Below, piece after piece: positions 43,265 to 53,277 of a DNA stretch of 64,000 bases; positions within the stretch are counted from its first letter, which is position 1, and every line of letters starts with the position of its first letter. Below the pieces are notes generated by a model, which saw only the letters and a list, made by a program, of their open reading frames with translations, had not been told where the DNA came from and made no database searches. The DNA comes from Rhizobium sp. Root1212 (GTDB lineage Bacteria; Pseudomonadota; Alphaproteobacteria; Rhizobiales; Rhizobiaceae), in assembly GCF_001424985.1 (NCBI RefSeq), contig NZ_LMDA01000001.1, positions 248,001 through 312,000 on the forward strand, in the 5' to 3' direction. The position numbers and the translations under genes were made by a program.

Positions 43265-43372
43265 TAGAGTTTGTCAGGGAAAAGTGGGAACCGGTTTTCC
43301 CGAAAAGACAAACGGCAACAAAAGAATTGAGAGTCTGTCAGGTTCAGAATGAACCTGACAGACTCTCAATTC
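43265..43372. repeat. RIME1-like intergenic mosaic element, copy 2 (pleC-glnE junction)
   Basis: A 108-bp element in the plus orientation: TAGAGTTTGTCAGGGAAAAG, the GGGAAAA...TTTTCCC palindrome, CGAAAAGACAAACGG, then a perfect 23-bp inverted repeat with loop GAA (43324-43372; arm GAATTGAGAGTCTGTCAGG continuing TTCA). It starts 3 bases after the pleC-like stop and its end overlaps the glnE stop and last codons. The same order of parts is at 5069-5173. Confidence 0.88.
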
Positions 43373-46323
43373 TTCACCATCGTCTGGAATATCCGCCGCA
43401 CCGCCTTCGACAGCCGGCGGATATCGGCCTCCAGCACCTTGACGTCGGGTGCATCGGCCGCCCGGCAGAGAAGGTCCATCAGACCGGAGGGTGCATCCTT
43501 CAACTCGAAATCCCCTTCGATGCAGAGCCGCACCATCTGGGAAAGCTCGGTGAAGAGATTGAGTGCTTCCAGTACCGTATCGAGCGCCGCCGGCTCCATC
43601 AGCGGGGGGCCAAGCGTTTTCAGGGCATCGATCGTCGGCGTTCCCGCCCGTAGCGGTGCGACATCGCGGGCCGGGGCGATCAGCGCCAGGTATTGGGCGA
43701 TGAACTCGATATCGACGAGGCCGCCGGGAATGAGCTTGAAATCCCAGAGGTCACTCGGCGGTTTTTCCTTGTCGATCAGATTGCGCATCTCGGAGACATC
43801 TGATGTCACCTTGGCGATATCGCGTTTCTGGCCGAGAACATCACGGAAAATCTGTTCGGCCTCGGCCATCAGGCTTGCCTCGCCGCAGAGCGGCCGGGCG
43901 CGGGTCAGCGCCATATGCTCCCAGGTCCAGGCCTCGCTGCGCTGGTATTTTTCGAAGGCATTGATGCGGGTGGCGACCGGCCCTTTATTGCCGGAGGGAC
44001 GGAGCCGCATGTCGACTTCGTAGAGTACGCCTTCCGCGGTGGGGGCCGAAAGGGCGGCGATCAGGCGCTGGGTGATACGGGTGAAATAGCGCATCGCATC
44101 GAGCGGCTTTGCGCCATCCGATTCCGGCGCTTCGGAATCATAGTCATAGAGCAGGATGAGATCGACATCGGAGCCGGCGGTCAATTCGCGGCTGCCGAGC
44201 TTGCCCATGCCGACCAGCGCCACACGCCCGCCGCGATAATCGCCGTGCACGGAGCGGACCTCGTCCAGCACCGCATCGAGGCTCGCGGCGAGAATCAGGT
44301 CGGCGAGATCAGTGAAGGCGTGGCCGGCCTGCGCACCGGAAATCGCTCCGGTCAGCAGGCGAATGCCGATCAGGAACCGCTGTTCGGCAGCGATGATCCG
44401 CAGACGGTCGAGGATTTCCTCATAATGGCGGGCACCGGAGACGAAGCCTTGAATGCGCTCGGCCAGATATTGCCGGGTCGGCAGTTCCACCAGCAATCGC
44501 CGGTCGAGCAGGCCGTCGAACACATGCGGCCGCCCCGCGATAATGCCGGCCAGCCGCGGCGCCGTCGACATGATGTTGACGATGAGGGAGAGCAGCCCCG
44601 GATTGTTGCCGAGCAGCGAAAACAGCTGGATGCCCGCGGGCAGGCCGGAGATGAACTGATCGAAGCGCAACAGCGCCTCGTCCGCCCGCTTGTTCTGTCC
44701 GAAGACGCGCAGAAGCTCCGGCGTCAGTTCAGTCAGCCGCTCGCGCGCCTCGACGGATTGCGTAGCGCGGTACCGGCCGTAGTGCCAGGTGCGGATCGTG
44801 CGGGAAATATCCTGCGGCCGCTCGAAACCGAGCGCCTTCAGCGTCTCCAGCGTGTCGGGATCGTCCTTCTGGCCGGTGAAGACGAGATTGCCTGTATCGC
44901 CGGAAAGCCGCGCCTCCTGCTCGAAAAGCTGGGCGTAGCGGCGCTCGACCTTTCTGAGGACAGCCGATAGCGCTGCTGAGAATTCGGCCGTGTCGGCGAA
45001 GCCCATCATATAGGCGATTCGCTTCAGTTCTGCTTCGGCCGTCGGCAGCACGTGGGTCTGCTCGTCGCGCACCATCTGGATGCGGTGCTCGACATCGCGC
45101 AGGAACCAGTAGGCCTCTGTCAGTTCCGACGCCGTCTTGGGATCGATCCAGTTCGCCTTGGCGAGCGCATGCAGCATCGGCTCGGTGGCGCGTCCGCGCA
45201 GGTCCGTCATACGGCCGCCGGCGATCAACTGCTGGGTCTGGACGAAGAATTCGATCTCGCGGATGCCACCCCGACCGAGCTTGATATTGTGCCCTTTGAC
45301 GGCGATTTCGCCATGGCCCTTATGGGCATGGATCTGCCGCTTGATCGAATGAATGTCAGCGATCGCGGCATAATCGAGATATTTTCGGAAAACGAAGGGC
45401 GTCAGCTCGCGCAGGAAATTCTCGCCCGCCTTCAGGTCGCCCGCCACCGGCCGCGCCTTGATGAAGGCGGCCCGCTCCCAGTTCTGCCCGCGGCTTTCGT
45501 AATAGAGCATCGCGGCTTCAACGGGGATGGCAAGCGGCGTTGCACCCGGATCGGGCCGAAGCCTGAGATCGGTGCGGAACACGTAACCATCGCCGCTGCG
45601 CTCCTGCAGGATGCGGATGAGGCGGCGCAGCAGCCGGGCAAAGGTTTCCGGTGCCTCTGAAACATCTGTTATCAACGGCGCATCGGGTTCGAAGAAGACG
45701 ACAATGTCGATATCGGAGGAATAGTTGAGTTCGAAAGCTCCGAGTTTTCCCATGCCGAGCACGACGACACCCGAATTTTCGCTCGGCCGGTCGCTATCGG
45801 GGACATGAAACTTTCCGGCCTCCGCCGCGCTCAGGAGAAGATGGTCGATGGTGGCGGAAACGGAGGCACCGGCAAAATCGCTCAGCCAACGGGTGGTTTC
45901 CCGTCCGTCGATCAGTTTCGCCAGATCGGAGAGCGCCAGGCAAAAGGCCATCTTGCGCTTGGCGACCCGAAGCCGCGTCATGATCTCCGCATCGGAAAGC
46001 GCCCTGCCCGGCTCGCCGCTGCGCCACGCACTGCGCGCCTCATCGACGCATTGCTGCAAATGGCCATCCAGCGGCACCGCCAGGATTTCCGCAAGCAGCG
46101 ACGGCCGCGCGACGGCTGCCTCACGCAGATAGGGAGACAGCGAAAAAGCCGCGATCAGAAAATCGCGAAGCGGCGTTTCGGAGGAAAGAAGTGCTGCAAT
46201 CGCCGGCTCCTGCTTGCCCATGTCCTTGAGATCGGAAAGCACCGATTTCGCGTCGGACTGGCTCATCGGCCGGATGGGCGATACGGTCATATCCGTCAAA
46301 CGCCGCGCAACAGTCTCGATCAT
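43366..46323 (-). CDS. glnE: Glutamine synthetase adenylyltransferase/deadenylyltransferase
   Basis: GlnE adenylylates and deadenylylates glutamine synthetase in response to PII, adjusting nitrogen assimilation. The 985-residue protein has two nucleotidyltransferase domains, each with the GLG...D-x-D motif: GMGKLGAFELNYSSDIDIVV (about residue 200, deadenylylase half) and GMGKLGSRELTAGSDVDLIL (about 690, adenylylase half), each followed by RLRP motifs (TDLRLRPDP; VDMRLRPSG). Length is normal (about 950-990). The ATG at 46323 has GGGAGGAAA 3-8 nt ahead. The stop codon and last sense codons form part of the RIME1 hairpin. The downstream sensor-kinase gene is on the same strand with 69 bp between. 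Confidence 0.96.
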   Translation of the reverse strand: MIETVARRLTDMTVSPIRPMSQSDAKSVLSDLKDMGKQEPAIAALLSSETPLRDFLIAAFSLSPYLREAAVARPSLLAEILAVPLDGHLQQCVDEARSAWRSGEPGRALSDAEIMTRLRVAKRKMAFCLALSDLAKLIDGRETTRWLSDFAGASVSATIDHLLLSAAEAGKFHVPDSDRPSENSGVVVLGMGKLGAFELNYSSDIDIVVFFEPDAPLITDVSEAPETFARLLRRLIRILQERSGDGYVFRTDLRLRPDPGATPLAIPVEAAMLYYESRGQNWERAAFIKARPVAGDLKAGENFLRELTPFVFRKYLDYAAIADIHSIKRQIHAHKGHGEIAVKGHNIKLGRGGIREIEFFVQTQQLIAGGRMTDLRGRATEPMLHALAKANWIDPKTASELTEAYWFLRDVEHRIQMVRDEQTHVLPTAEAELKRIAYMMGFADTAEFSAALSAVLRKVERRYAQLFEQEARLSGDTGNLVFTGQKDDPDTLETLKALGFERPQDISRTIRTWHYGRYRATQSVEARERLTELTPELLRVFGQNKRADEALLRFDQFISGLPAGIQLFSLLGNNPGLLSLIVNIMSTAPRLAGIIAGRPHVFDGLLDRRLLVELPTRQYLAERIQGFVSGARHYEEILDRLRIIAAEQRFLIGIRLLTGAISGAQAGHAFTDLADLILAASLDAVLDEVRSVHGDYRGGRVALVGMGKLGSRELTAGSDVDLILLYDYDSEAPESDGAKPLDAMRYFTRITQRLIAALSAPTAEGVLYEVDMRLRPSGNKGPVATRINAFEKYQRSEAWTWEHMALTRARPLCGEASLMAEAEQIFRDVLGQKRDIAKVTSDVSEMRNLIDKEKPPSDLWDFKLIPGGLVDIEFIAQYLALIAPARDVAPLRAGTPTIDALKTLGPPLMEPAALDTVLEALNLFTELSQMVRLCIEGDFELKDAPSGLMDLLCRAADAPDVKVLEADIRRLSKAVRRIFQTMVKN

Positions 46324-46392
46324 GCTTTCCTCCCGCCTGATTCCGGCAGGCAGCACGCTAACGTGCTCAAGGGAAAAACAGAAGCGGTTCCG

Positions 46393-47799
46393 TCACGCCG
46401 CGCGGACCGGAAACACCATCGAAACCGTCAGGCCGGGATTGTCCTCACCCTCTGCCGTGTCGCTGAGTTCCAGCGCGCCATGGTGCATTTCCATGACGGC
46501 CTCGACCAACGAGAGACCAAGGCCGGTTCCCGGTTTGGATCGGCTTTCATCCAGCCGCACGAAACGGGTGACGACATCGTCGCGCTTGTCGGCCGGCACG
46601 CCCGGTCCGCGGTCGGCAACCGCAATCACTACCGCCTCGCCGCGACGGGACAGCGATACCCGGATATCGCGATTAGGAGCGCCCTCGGCATATTTGATCG
46701 CATTGTCGATGAGATTGCCGAGCGCCTGGCTGATCAGCTCGCGATTGCCGCTGATATGCAGCGCATTGCCTATATCAGCCGTCAGTTGCGACGCTTGCTC
46801 CTCGGCCACCGGCTCGTAAAGCTCGACGCAGTCGGCAACGATCATCGAGAGATCAACATCGCTCATCTCCGCCGCCGCCCCGCCGGCCTCCACCCGCGAG
46901 ATCATCAGCAGTGCATTGAAGGTGCGGATCAACTGGTCGGATTCGCCGATGATCTCTTCCAGCGAGGCGCGGTAGCCCGAGGTCGTCGTCTTGTGAGCAA
47001 GGGCAGCTTCCGCCTTGTTGCGCAGGCGCGTCAACGGCGTCTTCAGGTCGTGGGCGATGTTGTCGGAGACTTGCCGCAGGCCTTCATTGAGCTTTTCGAT
47101 ACGCCCCAGCATGGCATTCAGCGATTCCGACAGGCGGTCGAACTCGTCGCCCGATCCGCTCATCGGCAGCCGCTGCGAAAGATCGCCCGCCATGATGCGG
47201 GTGCTGGCATCCGACATGCGGTCGATGCGCTTCAGCGCATTGCGCCCGATCGCAAACCAGATGACGAGCGCCCCAAGCCCCATGATCCCAAGCGCCACCA
47301 TCAGCGCCTGACGAACGAGCACACGAAACTTTTCGGGTTCCTGCAAGTCCCGCCCGACAAGCACACGCAGGCCGTTCGACAATACCAGCACATGGGCCAG
47401 CGCCACATGGCTGTCCTTGCGGCTTTCATCGGTATAGCGCTGATAGCGGAAGGCCTGATCCGTCCAGCCTTCCTTGTCGAGAAGGCCGGGCTCCAGAGAC
47501 GCGACATTGCCGGCGAGGATTTCGCCGGTCGGTCCGGCGATCACATAGAGATTGGCGCCCGGCTGGCGCGCCCGCCGCTCCAGCGTTTTGAGCAGTCCGT
47601 TGACGCCGGCGCGATCATAGATGGCGCCGATCTGCGCCACTTCGGCGCTGACGGCGTCGCGGGTCTGCTCCTCCAGCAGGCGCTGCGACATCGCCGTGAC
47701 GTAAAACACGAGAAACGCGGCGCAGAGCGAAAAGAGCAGGAGATAGACCGCCGAAAGCCGAACGGCCGTCGAGCGGAAGAGAACGCGCAGCCGGTTCAT
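46393..47799 (-). CDS. Two-component sensor histidine kinase
   Basis: A 468-residue inner-membrane kinase. Membrane segment 1 is AVYLLLFSLCAAFLVFYVTA (residues 18-37), then a periplasmic sensor of about 130 residues, segment 2 (ALMVALGIMGLGALVIWFAI, 165-184), HAMP (to about 240), His250 in NIAHDLKTPLTRLRNKAE, and the ATP domain with NLIDNAIKYAEG, DRGPGVPADKR and GTGLGLSLVEAVM. The H-box IAHDLKTPLTRLR resembles BaeS/CzcS-type kinases of envelope or metal stress. Its ATG is 3 bp past the stop of the response regulator. In S. meliloti the same trio with a DegP protease is present, as I recall, so periplasmic stress sensing is likely but unproved. Confidence 0.9.
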   Translation of the reverse strand: MNRLRVLFRSTAVRLSAVYLLLFSLCAAFLVFYVTAMSQRLLEEQTRDAVSAEVAQIGAIYDRAGVNGLLKTLERRARQPGANLYVIAGPTGEILAGNVASLEPGLLDKEGWTDQAFRYQRYTDESRKDSHVALAHVLVLSNGLRVLVGRDLQEPEKFRVLVRQALMVALGIMGLGALVIWFAIGRNALKRIDRMSDASTRIMAGDLSQRLPMSGSGDEFDRLSESLNAMLGRIEKLNEGLRQVSDNIAHDLKTPLTRLRNKAEAALAHKTTTSGYRASLEEIIGESDQLIRTFNALLMISRVEAGGAAAEMSDVDLSMIVADCVELYEPVAEEQASQLTADIGNALHISGNRELISQALGNLIDNAIKYAEGAPNRDIRVSLSRRGEAVVIAVADRGPGVPADKRDDVVTRFVRLDESRSKPGTGLGLSLVEAVMEMHHGALELSDTAEGEDNPGLTVSMVFPVRAA

Positions 47800-47802
47800 C
47801 CG

Positions 47803-48486
47803 TCAATGCGCTCCCTCTTCCTTGATCATGTAGCCGGCGCCGCGCACTGTGCGCAGCAGTGGCCCGTCGAAATCCTTCTCGATCTTCGAACGCAGCCGCG
47901 ACACATGCACGTCGATGACATTGGTCTGCGGATCGAAGTGATAATCCCAGACGTTTTCAAGCAGCATAGTACGGGTCACCACCTGGCCCGAATTCTTCAT
48001 CAGATATTCGAGCAGACGGAATTCACGGGGTTGGAGAACGATCTCCTTGCCCTGCCGGCGCACCGTGTGGGAAAGCCGGTCAAGCTCCAAGTCGCCGACC
48101 CGGTAGACCATATCCTGCTCCGGCGCGCCCTTGCGGCGGCCGAGCACTTCGATGCGGGCAAGCAGTTCGCTGAAGGAATAGGGTTTCGGCAGATAGTCGT
48201 CGCCACCGGCGCGCAGGCCCGTCACGCGGTCATCCACCTGCCCCAGCGCCGAAAGGATCAGCACCGGCGTATGGATACCCTTGCGGCGAAGCTCGGAGAT
48301 CACCGAAAGCCCGTCGCGCCGCGGCAGCATGCGGTCGATGACCAGCACGTCGTAGGAATTCTCGCTGGCCATGAACAGGCCGCTTTCGCCATCGCTGGCA
48401 TGGTCGGACACGATGCCCGCCTCGCGAAAGGCCTTGGCAAGGTAGGCGGCGGCTTCAAGATCGTCTTCGATAATCAGAATCTTCAT
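47803..48486 (-). CDS. OmpR-family response regulator
   Basis: A 227-residue DNA-binding regulator: receiver domain with acidic pocket IIEDD, phospho-acceptor Asp51 (VLVIDRMLPRRDG), Ser/Lys pocket (ILSALG, KPYSFSELLAR), then the winged-helix C-terminus (LQPREFRLLEYLMKNSGQVV; TNVIDVHVSRLRSKIEKDF; LRTVRGAGYMI). I start at ATG 48486 (MKILIIEDDLEAAAY); an in-frame ATG 12 bp upstream is also possible. It is followed by its cognate kinase 3 bp later and lies 104-116 bp downstream of the protease gene on the same strand; the three probably form an operon or adjacent regulon. Confidence 0.92.
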   Translation of the reverse strand: MKILIIEDDLEAAAYLAKAFREAGIVSDHASDGESGLFMASENSYDVLVIDRMLPRRDGLSVISELRRKGIHTPVLILSALGQVDDRVTGLRAGGDDYLPKPYSFSELLARIEVLGRRKGAPEQDMVYRVGDLELDRLSHTVRRQGKEIVLQPREFRLLEYLMKNSGQVVTRTMLLENVWDYHFDPQTNVIDVHVSRLRSKIEKDFDGPLLRTVRGAGYMIKEEGAH

Positions 48487-48602
48487 ACGGGTGACCATAG
48501 TCCCGGACCCTCACCTTCCACAACCAGCCTGTACCATCTTGAAAGGCAGACGCCGCGGAACCGTGTGGTCCGCGGCGCCCTGAAAGCGGGAGATCGGGCG
48601 CC

Positions 48603-50162
48603 TTAGCCCTTGTCGATCGGAAGCGCCACGAAGCGGCTGCCGTTTTCGGCCTGGATCTGGAACAGGGCCTTGCTGCGGCCATCCTTCTTGGCGGCGCTGA
48701 TCACCTTGAGGATGTCGTCGGCCGACTTGACCTCCTGGTTGTTCACCGAGACTATCTTTTCGCCTTCCTTCAGGCCGCGATCGCTGGCGTCGGAGTCCGG
48801 ATCGACGGACGAGATCGTCACGCCATTGCCATCATCCGACGGAGAAACGGTGACGCCGAGATCGGCAAGCGCCTTTTCAGAGGCGGGTGCGGTCTCTTCC
48901 TGACCCTGATCCGGCTCGGCAGCAGCCTGCTGGTCGTCAGCCGGCAGGGTGCCGACTTCGAGCTTGACGCTTGTCGCCTTGCCGTCACGCCACAGCGAAA
49001 CATCGACATTCGTGCCCGGACGCATCGCGCCGATCTTGCGGGCCAGTTCACGCGGCCCCTTGATCGTTTCGCCGTTGACGGCGGCGACGACGTCGCCCTT
49101 CTTGATGCCGGCCTTTTCACCGGGCGAACCGGCCTGCGGCTCGACGACGAGCGCGCCGCTTGCCTCGGCAAGGCCGAGCGAGTCGGCGATATCCTTGGTC
49201 ACCGGCTGGATCTGCACGCCGAGCCAGCCGCGGGAAACCGCGCCGTCCTTCATCAGGTCGGCAACCACGTCCTTGGCAACGGACGCCGGGATGGCGAAGG
49301 CGATGCCGACGTTGCCGCCCGAGGGCGAGAAGATCGCGGTGTTGATGCCGACGACTTCACCGGAGAGGTTGAAGGTCGGACCACCCGAGTTGCCGCGGTT
49401 CACGGCCGCATCAACCTGCAGGTAGTCGTCATAGGGGCCGGAGCCGATATCACGGCCACGAGCCGAAACGATGCCGGATGTTACCGTGCCGCCAAGGCCG
49501 AAGGGGTTACCGACGGCAACGACCCAGTCGCCGACGCGAACCTTGCTATCGTCGGCCCAGTTGACATAGGTGAACTTGCGCTTGTCATCGACCTTCAGCA
49601 CCGCAAGGTCGGTACGGCTGTCTTTACCGATCAGCTTGGCATCAAGCTCGGTGCCATCGTTCATGACAACCGTAAAGGCGGAACCATCGGAAACGACGTG
49701 GTTGTTGGTGACGAGATAGCCATCTTCCGTGATGAAGAAGCCGGAGCCCTGCGCGGTCGGACGCAGGCGGCCGGGGCCGGGCTTGCCCATATGCGGACGG
49801 TCGCGGTCGGCGCGGCGTTCGCCACCATTCTGACCGCCGAATTCACGGAAGAAACGCTTCAGCGGATGATCGTCGGGAAGCTGATCGAAGCCGGGACCGC
49901 CGAAATCGAAGCTGAAGCCATCGGAGGCATCATCGGAAACCGGATTGGCGCGCGACTGCACGCGAACTGAAACGACGGCCGGCGAAACGGCATCGACGAC
50001 ATCGGCAAAGCTCGGAACCTGCGGAGCTTCGACCTTCACGGGAGCCGCAAAGGAATAGTTGACGGCAGCGGGAATACCCGTCGACAGCATGACCGCAGCA
50101 AGACCGGCAACGGTGGATGTCTGCAGCACGGTTTTCAGGGAGGGACGCGAGGGTTTGAACAT
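48603..50162 (-). CDS. degP: Periplasmic serine endoprotease, DegP/HtrA family
   Basis: A 519-residue secreted protease/chaperone for misfolded envelope proteins. The signal sequence spans residues 1-40 (SFAAPVK cleavage zone), with a Gly/Asp/Arg-rich loop (about 75-135), then the trypsin-like domain with the triad His155 (VTNNHVVSDG), Asp185 (SRTDLAVLKV) and Ser259 (NRGNSGGPTFN). Two PDZ domains follow (RGWLGVQIQPVTKD; GVTVSPSDDGNGVTISSVDP). Length is in the family range. It precedes the response regulator and sensor kinase, an arrangement similar to S. meliloti degP1, where the two-component system could respond to envelope stress. No promoter motif is evident in the 219 bp upstream. Confidence 0.95.
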   Translation of the reverse strand: MFKPSRPSLKTVLQTSTVAGLAAVMLSTGIPAAVNYSFAAPVKVEAPQVPSFADVVDAVSPAVVSVRVQSRANPVSDDASDGFSFDFGGPGFDQLPDDHPLKRFFREFGGQNGGERRADRDRPHMGKPGPGRLRPTAQGSGFFITEDGYLVTNNHVVSDGSAFTVVMNDGTELDAKLIGKDSRTDLAVLKVDDKRKFTYVNWADDSKVRVGDWVVAVGNPFGLGGTVTSGIVSARGRDIGSGPYDDYLQVDAAVNRGNSGGPTFNLSGEVVGINTAIFSPSGGNVGIAFAIPASVAKDVVADLMKDGAVSRGWLGVQIQPVTKDIADSLGLAEASGALVVEPQAGSPGEKAGIKKGDVVAAVNGETIKGPRELARKIGAMRPGTNVDVSLWRDGKATSVKLEVGTLPADDQQAAAEPDQGQEETAPASEKALADLGVTVSPSDDGNGVTISSVDPDSDASDRGLKEGEKIVSVNNQEVKSADDILKVISAAKKDGRSKALFQIQAENGSRFVALPIDKG

Positions 50163-50381
50163 CGATTGTGCCTTTTCTCTTCAGGATCGGATCGCGAGGG
50201 GAAGCGATCGTTGAGATGAGAGATAGGGCTTGCGACCTTACCGATGAATGACCGCGACATGAATTTTTGGTAATGTAGCTGATGATGGCGGGCAAAGCCC
50301 CGGAAGCACATTCGACGCCGATATGGAAAACAAAATTAACCCGCTGATATTCCAGGAAATTATCCGGAAATAAAACTGCTG

Positions 50382-50846
50382 TCAGGGTGCGTCGTTTTTC
50401 AGCAAGGCCTCAAGCCGAGCCTTTTCATCCGCCGTCAGCGACGTGCCCGTCACCTTTCCGCTCCGCCGCCGTGCCGCAAAGGCCATCGCGATAGCACCGA
50501 CCACGAGCAGCACCACGGGCGTCCCCCAAAGCAGCAGGGTCTTAGTTTCGAAGCGTGGCTTCAGAAGCACGAACTCGCCATACCGCGACACGACATAGGC
50601 GATCACCTGTTCATCACTGTCGCCCCCGGCAATGCGCTCGCGCACCAGCACGCGCAAATCCTTGGCAAGCTCGGCATTGGAATCGTCGATCGATTGGTTC
50701 TGGCAAACCATGCAGCGCAGTTGCGCCGAAAGCGCCCGCGCCCGTGCTTCCAGCGCCGGGTCCTTCATCACCTCATCGGGATTGACGGCAAAAGCCGGCA
50801 CTGCCGAGAAAACAAGAAACAAGACAAGGGCCAGCCTCCGCATCAT
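50382..50846 (-). CDS. ccmH: Cytochrome c maturation protein CcmH (CycL)
   Basis: A thiol reductase that prepares apocytochrome c cysteines for heme attachment in the periplasm. The 154-residue protein has a signal sequence ([20 protein letters not shown]), the redox motif [20 protein letters not shown] (Cys45, Cys48), and one C-terminal membrane segment ([20 protein letters not shown]) before a short basic tail. Its ATG overlaps the ccmF stop as ATGA (50843-50846). It is the last gene of the four-gene cluster ccmI-E-F-H, the cycHJKL operon of rhizobia. The remaining factors CcmABCDG are not in the window. Confidence 0.95.
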   Translation of the reverse strand: MMRRLALVLFLVFSAVPAFAVNPDEVMKDPALEARARALSAQLRCMVCQNQSIDDSNAELAKDLRVLVRERIAGGDSDEQVIAYVVSRYGEFVLLKPRFETKTLLLWGTPVVLLVVGAIAMAFAARRRSGKVTGTSLTADEKARLEALLKNDAP

Positions 50847-52828
50847 TCCGCCGGCCCCAATGCGAGTTTCGGCGCCTTGGCCCGCTTCGGCACGCCGACA
50901 CGCAGCCGCCGATCACTCAGCGACACCGCCCCGCCGATCATCATCAGCACTGCCCCGCCCCAGATGCAGAGAATGAACGGTTTCCACCAGATGCGGATCA
51001 CCATCGCCCCATCCGGCGCCGGATCACCCAGCGAAACATAAAGCTGGCTAAACCCGAAGGTGCGGATACCCGCTTCCGTCGTGGGCATGCGCCGCGCCGT
51101 ATAGATGCGCTTGGACGACCAGAAATCACTGACGACGACACCGCTACGCAAAATATCGAAATGCGCTGCCTCTTCGGTATAGTTCGGCCCCTGCCCCCCG
51201 CGCATGCCGTCGAAGCGCAGTGTAAATCCACCGGCCTCCGCCGTCATGCCCGGCTTCATTTCGACAATCGTCTCCGTCGCATAGGCGGTGACCGTGACAA
51301 TACCGATCAGCGTCACCCCGAGGCCCGCATGGGCAAGCGTCGTCCCGAACGAGGAGCGCGGCAAGCCTTTCAGCCGCGCCCAGGCCGTCGCCAGCGGCAA
51401 TTTTCCAAGCCCCGACCGTAGCACCAGATCCGTCAAGGCCCCGGCAATCATATAGATGCCGAGCCCGATCCCCGCCGCCGCCATCACCGGCCCGCCATAA
51501 CGCGCATAAAACACGCCGAGCGCCACAACGAGCCCGAGCCCGATCGCCGCAAACAGCCGCTGCCCCGCGCCCAGCAGATCGCCCCGCTTCCAGGCCAGCA
51601 GCGGCCCGAACGGCACGGCCACCAGCAAAGGCAGCATCAGCAGCCCGAAGGTGATGTTGAAAAACGGCGGTCCGACCGAAATCTTCGACCCCGTCAGCGC
51701 CTCCAGCGCCAGCGGATAGAGCGTGCCGGTCAAGACCGTCGCCGCCGCCGTCGTCAGGATGAGGTTGTTGTAAACCAGCGCGCCCTCACGCGAGATCGGC
51801 GCAAACAGTCCGCCCGCCTTCAATCGCACTGCCCTCACGGCAAAGAGCGACAAGGCCCCGCCGATGAACAGCACAAGGATCATCAGGATAAAGATGCCGC
51901 GCCGCGGATCGGTCGCGAAAGCATGCACCGAGGTCAGCACCCCGGAGCGCACAAGGAAGGTCCCGAGCAGCGACAGCGAAAACGTCAATATCGCCAGCAA
52001 CACCGTCCAAATCTTCAGCGCCTCGCGCTTTTCCATCACCAGCGCCGAATGCAAGAGCGCCGTCCCGGCAAGCCACGGCATGAAGGAGGCATTTTCCACC
52101 GGGTCCCAGAACCACCAGCCACCCCAGCCAAGCTCGTAGTAAGCCCAGTAAGAACCCATGGCGATACCGGCGGTCAGGAACGTCCAGGCCGCCAACGTCC
52201 AAGGCCGCACCCATCTCGCCCAGGCTGCGTCGATACGACCATCGATCAGCGCCGCCACAGCGAAGGAGAAACAGACGGAAAAACCGACATAACCGAGATA
52301 AAGCAGTGGCGGATGGATCGCGAGCCCCACATCCTGCAGCACCGGATTGAGGTCCTTGCCCTCGCCCGGCGCCGGTACCAGCCGGATGAACGGATTGGAC
52401 GTGAGCAGAATGAACAGCGCAAACGCGGAAGCCACCCAGGCCTGCACGCCCAGTACATTGGCCCGAAGCGTATCCGGCAGATTCCGCCCAAAGACGGCCA
52501 CCAGCGCCGAAAAGAAAACGAGGATCAGCAGCCAGAGCAGCATCGACCCTTCATGATTGCCCCAAACGCCCGAAAATTTATACAGCAGCGGGATCATCGA
52601 GTGGGAATTCTCCCACACATTGGCGACCGAAAAATCCGATGTCACATGGGCATAGGTCAGGGCGCCGAACGACAGCGCCACAAGACAGAAGCTCGCTATT
52701 GCCGCCGTCGTGCCCGCCTGCATCAGCGCCCGCTCGCCGCGCCAGGCGCCGATCACCGGCAGCAGCGCCTGCAGGATCGAAGTGGCAAGCGCGAGCACCA
52801 GCGCGTAATGGCCGAACTCGATGATCAT
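50843..52828 (-). CDS. ccmF: Cytochrome c heme lyase subunit CcmF (CycK)
   Basis: CcmF is the large membrane heme-lyase subunit that joins heme from CcmE to apocytochrome c. The 661-residue protein has about 15 membrane segments and the tryptophan-rich WWD motif [20 protein letters not shown] with neighbouring histidines (for example [40 protein letters not shown]). Length is typical (about 650). It overlaps ccmE and ccmH at both ends by 4 bp, showing tight translational coupling of the operon. Confidence 0.96.
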   Translation of the reverse strand: MIIEFGHYALVLALATSILQALLPVIGAWRGERALMQAGTTAAIASFCLVALSFGALTYAHVTSDFSVANVWENSHSMIPLLYKFSGVWGNHEGSMLLWLLILVFFSALVAVFGRNLPDTLRANVLGVQAWVASAFALFILLTSNPFIRLVPAPGEGKDLNPVLQDVGLAIHPPLLYLGYVGFSVCFSFAVAALIDGRIDAAWARWVRPWTLAAWTFLTAGIAMGSYWAYYELGWGGWWFWDPVENASFMPWLAGTALLHSALVMEKREALKIWTVLLAILTFSLSLLGTFLVRSGVLTSVHAFATDPRRGIFILMILVLFIGGALSLFAVRAVRLKAGGLFAPISREGALVYNNLILTTAAATVLTGTLYPLALEALTGSKISVGPPFFNITFGLLMLPLLVAVPFGPLLAWKRGDLLGAGQRLFAAIGLGLVVALGVFYARYGGPVMAAAGIGLGIYMIAGALTDLVLRSGLGKLPLATAWARLKGLPRSSFGTTLAHAGLGVTLIGIVTVTAYATETIVEMKPGMTAEAGGFTLRFDGMRGGQGPNYTEEAAHFDILRSGVVVSDFWSSKRIYTARRMPTTEAGIRTFGFSQLYVSLGDPAPDGAMVIRIWWKPFILCIWGGAVLMMIGGAVSLSDRRLRVGVPKRAKAPKLALGPAE

Positions 52829-53277
52829 CGGATCGTCTCCTTGCCGCCGAGCGAAACGCCCTGCGCCTTCAGCCGGTCGGCCACGTCCTTCGGCATGTAG
52901 GTCTCATCATGCTTGGCAAGCACGGTATCGGCAACGAAGAGCTTGCCGCCCGGATCGAAAGCCCCCTCGGCCACGACACCCTGCCCCTCGCGAAAAAGGT
53001 CAGGTAGAATGCCGGTATAGCTCACCGGCACCGTGCCGATCGTATCGGTCACGACGAAGCTCACCGTCGTCCCTTCACCCCGCTTTACCGAGCCATTCTC
53101 GACCAAGCCTCCAAGCCGAATACGCGTCCCCGGAGCAACCGCCGTCTTCTGGAGGTCGCCCGGCACATAAAAATAGGCAACCGACTGGCTGAAGGCGAAC
53201 ATGACCAGCAACACCGCCGCCAGCAAAAACCCGACACCGCCCCCGATAACAGCCAGTCTCTTCTGCTTGCGCGTCAT
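52825..53277 (-). CDS. ccmE: Cytochrome c maturation heme chaperone CcmE (CycJ)
   Basis: CcmE binds heme covalently and carries it to CcmF in the periplasm. The 150-residue product starts [20 protein letters not shown] with one N-terminal membrane anchor, then the OB-fold domain ([40 protein letters not shown]) and the heme-binding His123 in [14 protein letters not shown] with the conserved Tyr. Overlaps of ATGA type with ccmI (53274-53277) and ccmF (52825-52828) show it is part of the coupled operon. Confidence 0.96.
   Translation of the reverse strand: MTRKQKRLAVIGGGVGFLLAAVLLVMFAFSQSVAYFYVPGDLQKTAVAPGTRIRLGGLVENGSVKRGEGTTVSFVVTDTIGTVPVSYTGILPDLFREGQGVVAEGAFDPGGKLFVADTVLAKHDETYMPKDVADRLKAQGVSLGGKETIR

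Noticed and set aside
45805..48606. A 933-codon plus-strand frame over glnE, the kinase and the regulator
   Set aside because: It is antisense to three genes with clear domains; its length reflects GC-rich codon structure.
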